A stretch of DNA of 55,033 nucleotides from contig JAYMGJ010000042.1 of the NCBI GenBank assembly GCA_037178675.1, forward strand, positions 1 through 55,033, given 5' to 3'. Made by a program: the position numbers and the translations under genes. The notes beneath the pieces were generated by a model that was not told where the DNA came from, made no database searches, and saw nothing but the letters and a program-made list of their open reading frames with translations. This document shows positions 35,814 to 46,356 of this stretch, one piece after another (the stretch's first letter is position 1; every line of letters begins with the position of its first letter). Origin of the DNA: Scleroderma bovista (taxonomy: Eukaryota > Basidiomycota > Agaricomycetes > Boletales > Sclerodermataceae).

Positions 35814-37585
35814 ATGGACGACTTTGCCATTGACCCCGCTCTCTTGGCACAATCCGCAGCCGCGAAGGCACAATCCACATCCGACAATGTCAATAAACGC
35901 AAGGCAGACCTCATCGACGATGTTTCCTCGAAGAAGTCTAAGTAAGTCAAGACCATTCACCGCATATACTAATATACTAATATGAGTTCATTGAGGAAAT
36001 CCAAAAGGAAGGACCCAGATGAAGAAATGTACGAGCATGTTGGGCACAAGCTTGTTTGTCTCACCCACCCTTGCAGCATTCCCCAGATAGCTTTGGGAGT
36101 TGGCCTCAAGGACAAGAGGGGTTGTGATGGTGAAATTGACATGTAGTGAATACAACTGACATGTTTTTACTGCACAACTGACATTTTACCTTACTGACCA
36201 ACCCGGCCAGACGAGGAGATCGCTCGTCAACTTGAATTTTACCATGCGATGCTGGTGCACTCCCCACACCTTGACAACGACTTGGAGATGCCGGGGAGGC
36301 TCACTTCCAAGGACCTTCAGCAAATCTGTGCTTGGGTGAGTCTTTTATGTGTGCATATATTTGGCTCTGTCTAATTTTCTTTATGCAGATTACACGGGGG
36401 ATGAGTGAGCAAAGGTCGAATGACCTGGGGTCAGTCAAGCACACTGGTCTCACATACTTGCTCCCGAATCACGAACCCCTCGAGCCGCCAATTAACAAGA
36501 AGGGAGATAAGTCTGACCATGGATTTAACCACCGACAGATTGCACGCATGCTTTGTCCCCGCAAGAAACTGGACACCTTTGATGCAAACTCAGCTAAGTA
36601 TGTTCCTCCATACATGCCAACATACTTACTGACTTGTTTTAGAACCATCGAAGACCTTCAAGACAGTAAAATCTCGGTAACGGCCTGCAACTGGCCAACG
36701 ATCTTTTATGAAGACACAATGTCTATGATCCTGAGAATCAGTTGGAGGGTTTGTTCCACAGTCGTGCTGCATTGCGTGTAAGTTTTTGTTTTTATTTCAG
36801 TCAACTACTCAGCTGTTTTTTAACAGTTCTATATGCATCTCTTCATCAGACCAACTGCTGCAGCAACAGATACCATTGTGGGGGTCACCTCAAGACCATC
36901 AAAGAATCGCCTCTGGGGTCTTGCCAGGGTCACGCCCGAAATAATTGCTTATGTTCATGTTGTGGTACATTGTCCTTATACGTGAAGGTCACTAACCAAC
37001 TGCCCTTTTGACAGATGTATTTCACTCTGACAACTGCACCACGCTGGTGCCCTAATGTGGGCGACATGGATCTAAATGAAATGGCCAATCTCATCATCAG
37101 GTTACTCTCTGACCCAGATGACTGGAGTCGCGCAACTCTACAGTGGTGGAATGCGTATGTTTCCATCAGACCTACTCCTATGATTCTTGACATTTGTTAG
37201 GCACGCTTTCCCCAAGACTGCAGTTCAGAAAAATGAAGAGTCTGATGATGACATGACAGCCATTCGTGCTCAACATGCAAAAATTTTCAAGAAGCGTCAT
37301 GTGGAGCAAGGCTATCAATTTGAGACCCCCGCACCCGAAGAGCCCATCATACCTGCCCCACTGCAGCAACAGCCTGTTGTTGCTCCTCCACCCGAAGAGC
37401 CTGAAGCTTCGGGCTCCTCCAGCTCATTGCCTACATCAGTTTCAAGCATGTTCAGCACAGCCACCGCCACCCAGGAATCGGATCTTTCATCTGTGCCATC
37501 GGATGATGGACTAGCCGCTCCCAAAGCGGCCAAAGGCAAGAAGAAGGCAGTCAAGAAATCCCGTGGACGCAAGAATGGATTCTAA
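35814..37585 (+). CDS. DUF6698-like protein of the foldback element
   Basis: It starts MDDFAIDPALLAQSAAAKAQ with a nuclear-signal-like KKSKKSKRKDPDEE across the first intron (35943-35993). Exons then give YEHVGHKLVCLTHP, EEIARQLEFYHAMLVHSPHL, GMSEQRSNDLGSVKHTGLTY, FNHRQIARMLCPRKKLDTFD, LEGLFHSRAALRFYMHLFIR, NRLWGLARVTPEIIAYVHVM and DPDDWSRATLQWWNAHAFPK. This order resembles DUF6698 proteins that are multi-copy in mushrooms. The tail is Pro/Ser-rich and ends in a basic KAAKGKKKAVKKSRGRKNGF. No catalytic motif is recognised. Frame is kept at the splice joins checked, so it may be intact. Confidence 0.6.
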
Positions 37586-38470
37586 GCATCTTCAAGCTCA
37601 CCGTATTGCACTACTCATCACTTATTCTTATTTGTTATTAGATCGCATTAGACTGCATTGTCGTGCTCTGTTTGCTGTCGGACTCCCGCATTGTCATGCT
37701 CTGTTCACTGTCGGACTCCTGCATTGTCGTGCTCTGCTTGTCGCATTTGGACACTATTGCATTAGACCACATTGTCATGTTCTGTTTGCTGTCGCATTTG
37801 GACGCTTTTGAATGTTTCGCATCACCTGTCGCTGTGCTTTTTGGACCCTCTGTGTGGATTACACTTGTGGAGGTATCGTTTGTACAAGTTTAATAAATGC
37901 ATTTGTTATTGGCAGTACGAGAACTGGAGTGATCTGGCAAGAAATTGAGATTCTGGCAAGGCATTACAAGATCTAATAAGTCCTGGCGAGCTGTGCTGCC
38001 ATGGTTGACAATGCCTACACCTACAAGATCTTACAAGGCCTTACAAGGCCTTGCCAGGTACAGGGAACTGCCACAACCTGGCCAGGATGACATGTTTCTG
38101 ACAGGATCTAGCGGCACATGACCAGAAGGAGTATTTCCATGCAAGGTGTCACGAGATCTGTTGGACCTAGTGAGCCTAATATAGCCTTGCAAGGCCTTAC
38201 AAGATTTTGCCACTTTTGCTGATGACAGTGGTGGTGGTTGTTGTGGTTCCATTGGTTGTCGTCATCGTTGTGGTTGTCGTGGTCGCATTGGTGGTTGTCG
38301 TTGTCAATGACGACAACACTGGTGGTGGTGGGTGGTTGACGTGTGGGGGTGGTGGTTGATGAAGATAGAGAGAGTGATGAGGGACTTAAAGAAATTTAGT
38401 GTGCTTGTGTGCGTGTGTTTGTGTATGATTATATCAGCATATTGAACTATGTACTACCAACACTTCCTAG
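37586..38470. other. 3' region with TGTCGGACTCC-type repeats and subterminal motifs
   Basis: 37660-37800 holds degenerate repeats of GCATTGTCRTGCTCTGTT. From 37930 to 38200 come several CAAGGCCTTAC/CTTGCCAG-type motifs. No gene is seen. Confidence 0.55.
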
Positions 38471-39065
38471 TATTAACCACTTCATTATGACCACCACCAC
38501 CTTAATGCCAACTGACAGCCACCACCAGCAATGACACCGATGGCCACCACCACCAATGCAATGACGGCCACCATGGTTGCCAGTAATGACAACAACACCA
38601 ACCACCACCGCCATCACCAGTGTCGTCAACCCACGTGACAATGACAATGACCAACATTGATGGCCACCACCGCATGTTGACCACCACCACTACCAACATG
38701 ATGACAATGGCCATCACCCCCAGCGTCCCCCATCCGTCGACCACCTCCACTACCAATGTGATGACAATGGTCATCACCCCCAGCATCCCCCATCACCCCC
38801 ATCACCATCAACGTGCCACAATGACAGTGGCCACCACTGCATGTCGACCACTACCACCAGCATTGAGCAACACCACCACCATGCATCTACCAATGCATTG
38901 ACAATGGCAGTGGCCACCACCATGTGTCAACCATCACCACCAACGTGTCGACCACCACCAACGTGTCGACCACCACCAACGTGTCGACCACCACCACCAA
39001 TGCATAGACCACCACCATCAGCGATGACATCCACCATCACACACCAACCACCATACGACAACAAC
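38470..39065 (-). repeat. CACCAC-rich low-complexity arm, right
   Basis: The complement of the left arm. It contains an 18-bp minisatellite (CGTGTCGACCACCACCAA, about 3 units at 38943-38997) and two longer similar units around 38697 and 38757 (ATGATGACAATGGCCATCAC-like). Confidence 0.75.
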
Positions 39066-39669
39066 ACCACCTTTTATTATTTAGTTTATTTAGTATTTAG
39101 TACAACTTTGTATAATGAATTATGAATTATATTTCATTTTATTTGTCTGAATGACTTGGTGTGATTTTTTTAAATGTAATAATTGATGTGCTATTACTAT
39201 GTACCCTGCTGGACTGACTAACCAAACTGAACACTAAGCTAAGTGAAAGGGTTAGTTTGCTGATAGGGTTGACAAGAGGGTAAAAGCTGATAAGTGGAAT
39301 GTCATTCTGGCAGGTTAACTATAATTGATTATAGGTTGGACACATAATGGTAGCAAGATGACTAGGCTCTGTAACTCTGTTAGAAGATAGACCATTAAAT
39401 ATAATGTGTGATAACAAAATGCCATGTCTATCCTGCATTATCTACAATGAGTCATTCTGATGTGCTCTTGATCATTGTGCACTAAGAATGTTAATGAGTG
39501 ATCATCTGTACTCAATTATGCTAGTTCAATTGTAAGGGTGTTTAATTGCTGATATTGAGGTATATTGCAATATCATTCTGATGTATGTTTATAATGTGTA
39601 TCAAGGAATATCATCTCTTCTCCAGTTTTCCTGATGTTGTCACTACTGATTGTGTTATGACCTGGTTTG
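39066..39669. other. AT-rich segment between foldback element and split gene
   Basis: No ORF of note and very few CpG. It probably includes the outer end of the foldback element and the 3' part of the intron it interrupted. Confidence 0.45.
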
Positions 39670-41201
39670 TTAGATCAAGCCACTGCTGAGTTGGCATCTG
39701 CTCACCAGGATATTGGGAGCAAGTGGAAGGAAACTGTGCATAGACCTAAGCTAAGAGAGGAGGTTCAATCCATGATAGAGCAGCCCAGTGAAATTGCTAC
39801 TGTTCCACCAGGTAGTTGAGGAAAATGAAAAGCAACAACAGATTTTGATAGTGATCAGTATGCATTATTGCAGTCACAAATATTAATCAACACTAATATT
39901 GATGACTATTTTCAACCAAGGTTAAACAAACAGTTAAAATCTTTCAAGCCATCTGGTCTTCAATGGGGTTTTTTGCCATCTGGGTCTAATGCTAGCCACC
40001 CCTCAGGAGAGCAGTTGCCCAATAGTTGGTCACAAATACCAAGTGCAGCATTGGTTTCTTCTGGCAACCAAGGAGCTTTCCATTCTTGTACCCCTTCCTT
40101 TACTTCTAAGCCACCAAGTTGTTCATCTAAGCCACCAAGTAATTCCTATATCCATCCTAGCACAATCACTGGCTCTGTGAACATGCCTGTTAATGACTAT
40201 GGGGGGTTCCATGATGAAGATGAGTCCATGGAAAGAAATTTCATTCAGCACCACAGAACTATGTCAAACAGCAAGGTAATGTGCAATGCCTGGTCCATTT
40301 CATGTGAGTTGTGCTAATTGTCAACAATAGACATGCCTCCAAGTCACTTATGAGAGTGATAATGAAACTGACCACAAGCCAATTATACCCCATGCATTGA
40401 GCAGGTCCAACACTACACTGCCTGAAGAAATCTCCCCATGCTTCCAAGACATTTTCATTCCAACTCTACTTGTGCATTGTGGTACATTCCTGATCCACCA
40501 CTCTCCGACATCATTGCTAGCTTGTGGCAAGTTGTCTTTCCTTGAATCCCCTATGACAAAAGGTTATATGGCTCTGGAATGCCAACTTTTCAGGTGGTAT
40601 GTGATTTATAATGGTCTCCATTGCTATCAGTCACTTAATATTCTATTATAGGCATGCCAGCATATCTATGACTGGCATAGCAAATTTGCAGAGACAGGAG
40701 AAAACGTAGTGACAACATGGTTTGACTCGAATGAGTTTGCAGGTGACAATCACTGAGAAGTGTGGGCCAAAAGGGCAGTCAATGAGAAATTAAAATTTCT
40801 GTTTATGTTCAAGTATCTCAGATCTGATGGTGTACATTTACTATCATTACCCATGGATTAAAATTGACATGCTTCATAGAAATGGATTGGGGCTTTCCAT
40901 TCCCCACTAATTCTTCAGACTCTAGCATTTCATTACATGAAGACCTCCAATGCAATTACATGCCCACAGATCAATGAATATCTGTATGGTGCACTTGCAT
41001 TGGCCACTGTTGCGGTGAGTGTTTGTATTGTCACTATCAGTATTACAAGATTAACACATTATTTATGCAGGTTGAGCAGGCAATCTTGATGTGGACACAG
41101 GGTGGTCATTGTTCCAATGAAAGCAAAAGACTTGCTGGTGTTTTTTTCTGGTAACCCTCAATCAAAATGGGGCATCAGCAGTGCTTCATATGTGTGCTTG
41201 A

Positions 41202-42621
41202 TGTCACAACCACATGACACCACCAGACTCTGCAAGGCCTCTAGTCTGTTGTAGACTCAGGTCCGATCGTGATCAGACACCTCTGATGCTACGTACCCAT
41301 CTCCACTCCAACAATTGATGCTCTGTCTCCTTTTAGTATATAGTTCCGCACCTATGCCTCCAGTTATTGTATGTTCCTGTTCCCATTCTGTTCCTGTTTC
41401 CTTTGTTCCCATTTTAGATTAGACACTGCAAGCATTTCTCAATGTTTCATGACAAAACATTGTAAAAAAATAAAGGAAAGAGATACTCTTTTATTTACAA
41501 TTTTGTTTAACAAAAAAGACAAATATCATACAGCATCATTTTTGTCATTTTTTCTGTCAAGACATGATTTGAGATCATTTATTATGTTAGGACTATAAAA
41601 AAATTTAACCTTTTTCTTCTGCCTGTTCCTTGCAAAACAAATAAAGAAAAGACAATGTAACTTTTCTCATAGCAAGCATTTTGGCATGTTTTATTAGAAA
41701 TAAGATACCATATTATTCTTCAGAACATGTTGAAAGAAAACAACAATTTTTTCTTCAAGAAACATGGTTGTTCCTGGATGCTGATTGGCTGGCTAGAGTG
41801 TTATAACCAAAAATATATAGCATGTTTCCTAAACATTTATTTTTATAGAATAGAATATCTTTTGATTCAATTTTTCACTCCAGAAAATTGAAAATGCTTG
41901 CTGTGAGAAAAGTTACATTGTTTTTCCTTTATTTGTTTTGCAAGGAACAGGCAGAAGAAAAAGGTTAAATTTTTTTAATTCCCAACATAAGAAATGATCT
42001 CAAATCATGTTTTGACACAAGGAATGATGAAAATGATGCTGTATGATATTTGTCTTTTTTGTTAAACAAAATTGTAAATAAAAGAGTATCTCTTTCTTCT
42101 ATTTTTTTTACAATGTTTTGTCATGAAACATTGAGAAATGCTTGCAGTGAGATCTGATTATTCATAGCTGTGCTCTGTTAACCTTTTGATCCATTATGCC
42201 TATCACTGATCTCCATTCCATGTATGTTACTCATCTGTTTGTCATCTGCAGACTCTTAGCTATGTCTCCACTATGTCCCTCCTCTGCTTCTCGGTTACTG
42301 TACATACCCAATGTAAAGTATAAGTACTCTGCACACTGAGGGGATTGTCCCTCAGTTTGAATATCAGCTTGAATACTTCCTGTGAACTCCCCTCCATTCT
42401 CCTCTGTCTCCTCTGCCTTCTGGCAACTCCAACCTTTGTCGGACCTCCATCTCTCTGTCCCTTTGTCCTCCGAAATATGAGGACACAGGTATTGCAAGGG
42501 CACAGCACATACGCTGAAGCCAAAGTCCTCAACCCCTCCACAGTCTCTCCACCTGTTGTCAACAACCCTTCAGACTTATCTTCGCTTGTGTTGGAGTTCA
42601 TCAGAAGAACCAGTTCTGACA
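41202..42621 (+). mobile_element. solo LTR (copy C) carrying a MITE
   Basis: It begins TGTCACAACCACATGAC and ends CAGTTCTGACA. It is related in inverse orientation to 44833-45512. Flanks CTTGA (41197-41201) and CTCAA (42622-42626) differ by two transitions, a plausible aged 5-bp duplication. Without the 726-bp insertion and its AGA duplication it is about 690 bp. Many CpG sites of the other copy are TpG or CpA here. Confidence 0.7.
41424..42149. mobile_element. 726-bp foldback MITE with CACTG ends
   Basis: It starts CACTGCAAGCATTTCTC and ends GAGAAATGCTTGCAGTG. Arms of about 255 bp (41424-41682 and 41890-42149) are inverted, with a spacer of about 200 bp. The uninterrupted target exists in this window at about 45285-45310 (minus strand), where GATTAGATCTGAT is continuous. 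Comparison shows a 3-bp AGA duplication (41421-41423 and 42150-42152). CACTG ends and a 3-bp duplication fit a non-autonomous CACTA-type element. It has no coding capacity. Confidence 0.85.
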
Positions 42622-43289
42622 CTCAATTGTGAAGCTGACAGGCTCTGCATGGGAGGAAATTGAGAGTGGTGCCCTCGAATATGCTAAACATGGACAGTGA
42701 TTCAAGGCCACAACTCCTGTGGATGAGGATGCATGTGCAAGCATCATTGACTGCAATTCTGATGAGGATGATGCTTACAGTTCCAGTGAAGATGAAAATT
42801 CACAAGAGTTGACCATGGTTGAATCAAAGAATAGTTGGAGAGACTTGTTTGATGGCAATGACACTGACCCTCATTACCCTTTGTCACCTGGACATGCTCA
42901 GATCCCCTCTGTAGATGTTCTCAATCCTCCCACACCTGAGTCTCAGGTCCCTGAAATGAGTCTTCTTACTTGCCCCTCACCTGTGCCTCAGCTTCCCAAC
43001 TCAAACTTCCAAGATGCTAGCCCCCAGTTTGCACCACTGCAGACCCCACTTAGCCCAACTCGTCCTGCCACTGCAAACAGCAGCTACTCTGGATCTCATA
43101 TCAATGTTATGGACAATCATTTCAACTTTCCACCAGTGTTGCCACCACTTACTTCCATTCACTTGCAGGGGACCACATCAGCTAATCTATGACCTGAACT
43201 AGTATCTCAGAGCAGTCAACACTTGGTGTAGCAACAAAACTGGGGCAACAGCAATGGGGGGATGCAAGCATACCTTTGATAGCTAGTAG

Positions 43290-43709
43290 CTGGTTTCTTG
43301 AAGTTGAGTGTTGTAGCGAGTAGCGAGCAATAAGAGAACAGTTGAGACTGTATTGAACTAGGTGTTAGACACTGAGTTCGTTATTCTACATGGGATATTC
43401 TACAGGGTATATATACCTGTGGTACATGGTCTGTGCATAGATAAGTATTATTCTTGCCTATTTCACCATATTCCCATATGTAGTAGATGCACTTTCCATA
43501 AATGTAGTTATCTGGAAACATGCCTTGCAATGTGCATCAGCATGTGTTAAACATGTGCCTTGCTTGTGATAGTTCTGGCTATCTTGTGGAGCCGGTCATG
43601 TGATCTACCAGTAATCCGGTTGACACTACTCGGAATCACATGTAACTGTGATCTCTGGAAATCTCCAAGATTAGATAAGATTAGATTAGATCATACTTTC
43701 TTGTTGACA
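43290..43709 (-). repeat. probable 3' LTR of Ty1/copia element
   Basis: Minus strand: the RNase H ORF is followed by a purine-rich AGTGAGGAGGAG and then TGTCAACAAGAAAG at 43709, an LTR start. The far end (about 43290) is a guess. GATTA/AGATT microrepeats lie near the start. Confidence 0.5.
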
Positions 43710-43746
43710 CTCCTCCTCACTAAGACTTGAACTCTAGAAGGTTCAG

Positions 43747-45883
43747 TCACAAGCAATTGTCTTGGAATTTCTGCCATGTCAGATTCTTTGTCATCATGTC
43801 AGCTTTCTGCTGATCAGTAGGAACATAGTCAAGCATGAAAGTTTGTTTCTCAATGCATTCACAAAGGAAATAATACTTTATATCAATGTGCTTTGACCAT
43901 CCTTCCATGACTGGATTTTGTGCAATATGAATAGCACCCTTGTTATTTCTGAACATCATGAAGTGTTGGAGTGATAGATGACACTCTTGAAAGAGAGATT
44001 TGATCCATAGAATCTGTTGTGCACAATTGCATATTGACATGTACTTGGCTTCTGTTGAAGATAGCATAACTGCTGGTTGAATGTCTTGTTTCACTATTGC
44101 CTGCCCAGTCAGAATCTGAATAGCAATCCAATGATGAAGCTCCTCCTGAAAAGTGAAGTGTGAGATTTGGTGTTGAACCCAAATACTTCACTATGTGAAG
44201 TGCCTTCTGGAGGTGTTCTTTGGTAGGATTTGCCATGAACAGTGACATTTTAATTACTGCAAAGGCGATGTCTGGATGGGTGCCAAGCATGACAAATAGG
44301 AGTGAACCTATAATGGATTGGTACCATTGTCATACTGTTGGGCTTGCATTGTAATCCTTTGGTGCTGTAGATGGTTGATACCCAGCAGGTAAAGGTGTAT
44401 GGACATGTTTGATGTTCTCCATTTGAAAGCATTTTAATACTTTCATAACATAGGGATGTTGGTGTAAAACCATTGAGCATTTGACGTGATTGTGAGTAAT
44501 TTGGAATCCAAGGTATTATTGTACTGGACCCATATCGTGAGCTTCCCATATGTTAAGGAATGTGGTTTTCTTCTTCTTGAGAAGTTTGGCAGAGTTTGAC
44601 ATAAGTAGTCCATCATTGACATAGACAATGAACAGCATGATGCCTGATTTATCTTGGTAGATATATACTCCAGGATCTGCTTTGGAACATTTAAAACCAA
44701 GCTTTAGGAGTGATTTGTGTAGCTCTTCGTTCCATGCTAGTGCGACTTGCTTCAGGCCATAGAGAGCTCACAATAGACAATATACTTTGTTGCTTGAACC
44801 GGGTACTCTGAAACCTTCAGGTTGCTCCATGTTGTCAGAACCGGTTCCTCCGACGAACTCCGACACGAGTGGCGATACGTGCGAAGGGTTGTCGATGACA
44901 GGCGGAGGAGATACAGAGGTGTTGAGGACTTTGGCTTCAGCGTATGTGCTGCGCCCTTGCGATACCTGCGGCCTCGTATTTCGGAGGACTAAGAAACAGA
45001 GAGACGGAGGTCTGACGAATGTTGGAGTTGCCAGAAGGCAGAGGAGACAGAGGTGAGTTCACGGGAGGTATTCAAGCTGATATTCAAACTGAGGGACAAT
45101 CCCCTCAGCATGCGGAGTACTTATACTTTACATCGGGAATGTACAGTAACCGAGAAGCGGAGAGAAACATAGCAGAGACGTAGGTAAGAGTCTGCGGATG
45201 ACAAATGGATGAGTAACATACACGGAACGGAGATCAGTGATAAGCATAATGGATCAAAAGGTTAACGGAACACAACTATGAATAATCAGATCTAATCTAA
45301 AATGGGAACAAGGGGAACAGGAACAGAAGCAGAACGGAAGCATACAATAACCGGAGATGTAGACGCGGAACTATATACTAAAAGGAGATGGAGCGTCAAT
45401 TGTCAGAGCAGAGATGGATACGTAGCGTTGGAGGTGTGCGATTACAATCGGACTTGAGTTTACAACAGACTAGAGGCCTTGCGGAGTCACGAGGCGTCAC
45501 ACGGTCGTGACACATGTAAATTTCTTCATTGAGTCACCCATATAAGAAAGCAGTCTTGACATCAAGACTTTCAATTTCCCAGTTGTTTTGACACACATAA
45601 GCCAAGAGCAGTTGAACTGTCTCAAAGCATGTGACCGGTGAGAAGGTTTCATCATAGTCTTCACCATAGATTTGTGAAAAGCCTTTTGCAACCAAGTGGG
45701 CTTTAAACCTTCCATTTGATTTCTTTGCAAATACCCAACAGCATTTGACAGGTTTTTGATCTGGCAGACAGTCCACCAAAGTCCATACATTTCTATCTTC
45801 GATAGATTTGATTTCTTCCTTGCATGCCTGTTCCCATTTCTTCTGTTCCTCCATAGGATAGTTCTTGACATCCTTATAATGGT
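43747..45883 (-). pseudogene. pol: Ty1/copia RT and RNase H, split by a solo LTR
   Basis: On the minus strand from 45883 it encodes NYPMEEQKKWEQACKEEIKS and the start of RT (HLVAKGFSQIYGEDYDETFS, DVKTAFLYG). After the LTR at 44833-45512 it continues PEGFRVPG, ALYGLKQVALAWNE, the palm motif as FIVYVNDGLLM (the second catalytic Asp is replaced, YVND), then SDSDWAGNSETRHS of RNase H and SSTEAKYMSI, KHIDIKYYFLCE. There are several stops and frame shifts, and CpG is scarce. The TSD (CATGT) lets the frame join at Y-M-E-Q-P. It is inactive. Confidence 0.8.
44833..45512 (-). mobile_element. solo LTR (copy D) inside copia RT
   Basis: Minus strand: it begins TGTCACGACCGTGTGACG (at 45512) and ends GGTTCTGACA (44833), 680 bp. 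A perfect 5-bp duplication CATGT flanks it (44828-44832 and 45513-45517). It keeps many CpG dinucleotides, unlike its surroundings and unlike copy C, so it looks young. It lacks the MITE that copy C carries, and so preserves the empty site. Confidence 0.85.
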
Positions 45884-45885
45884 TA

Positions 45886-46354
45886 GTGTTTGAAGGTCCA
45901 GTCCTAGGACCAATGAAAGACCGAGGACTGGACTGGACTGGACCAATTTAGGACTGGACCACAGTCCTGGTCCTGACATTTTGGGCTGGGATCAAGGACC
46001 GGTCTTTTTGGCATATCTGAGGTGGAATAATTTTCACAGTTCAATGAAAACATTTTGAATAATTCAGCCATTTTAAATGTCAAAAATGTGCAAAACAGCA
46101 ACCCTCATGATTTGCGCAAAACAGGGGGTACCATCTTTGCATAAAATACTAACATAAACCGGTTTTCATCAGTTTCGGACTGGTTCCCAAAAGGACCAGT
46201 CTGGACTGGTCTTACCACATGTGAGGACCAATAAGGACCGGTCCTTGGTGGTCCAGTCTGGTCTTTTTCAAAATCAAGATTTTCTAGGACCAATGTGGTC
46301 CCAGTCCAACCAAAATTAGGTCAAAAGACCAGACCAGACCAGACCTTCAAACAC
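45886..46354. mobile_element. 469-bp MITE with TA duplication
   Basis: Terminal inverted repeats GTGTTTGAAGGTC and GACCTTCAAACAC, with TA on both sides (45884-45885, 46355-46356). The interior is built of GGACTGG, GGACCGGTCC and GGTCCAGTC motifs in both orientations. No ORF. It sits exactly between copia halves that face opposite ways. Superfamily uncertain: TA fits Tc1/mariner, but the end motif also recalls hAT. Confidence 0.7.
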
Positions 46355-46356
46355 TA

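Larger units (their letters stand above)
31920..39080. mobile_element. foldback-like element with divergent gene pair
   Basis: Two genes transcribed away from each other (32781-35577 minus, 35814-37585 plus) lie between inverted flanks. On each side, going outward, comes a cluster of CTTGCAAG-like motifs (32515-32690 and 37930-38200). Next is a 16-bp perfect inverted block CATCAGCAAAAGTGGC (32469-32484, and its complement at 38209-38224). Then comes a GTGGTG/CACCAC-rich arm (31930-32450 and 38470-39065). A same-strand GTGGTT block at 38225-38370 breaks the symmetry on the right. Exact ends and target duplication were not found. It lies between two parts of one decayed gene, as if inserted in an intron. 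Confidence 0.55.
39670..43190 (+). pseudogene. second part of the split hypothetical gene, itself interrupted by a solo LTR
   Basis: It begins after a possible acceptor at 39674 (gttag) with ATAELASAHQDIGSKW. It contains a Ser/Pro-rich stretch (39900-40180), then IPTLLVHCGTF and, across an in-frame stop and frame changes, SDIIASLWQVVFP and YDWHSKFAETGENVVTTWFD. Further on come KAVEQAILMWTQGGH-like segments, and, beyond the LTR at 41202-42621, the acidic DEDACASIIDCNSDEDDAYS. Stops such as TGA 40757-40759 show it is dead. It resembles a multi-copy Agaricomycete family of unknown function. The last ORF (42719-43192) may belong to a neighbour. Confidence 0.45.

Noticed and set aside
31930..39065. 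GGTGGT-rich ORFs giving His/Thr/Gly/Val-rich peptides, and a possible CRISPR array
   Set aside because: Low-complexity translation products of a trinucleotide repeat in a eukaryotic genome; repeats are degenerate and there are no spacers.
41371..41598. 75-codon ORF in the MITE arm
   Set aside because: It spans the LTR/MITE boundary and lies in AT-rich inverted sequence; not a gene.
44787..45056. 89-codon plus-strand ORF in solo LTR D
   Set aside because: It crosses the LTR end and has no counterpart in copy C in the same state; antisense shadow.
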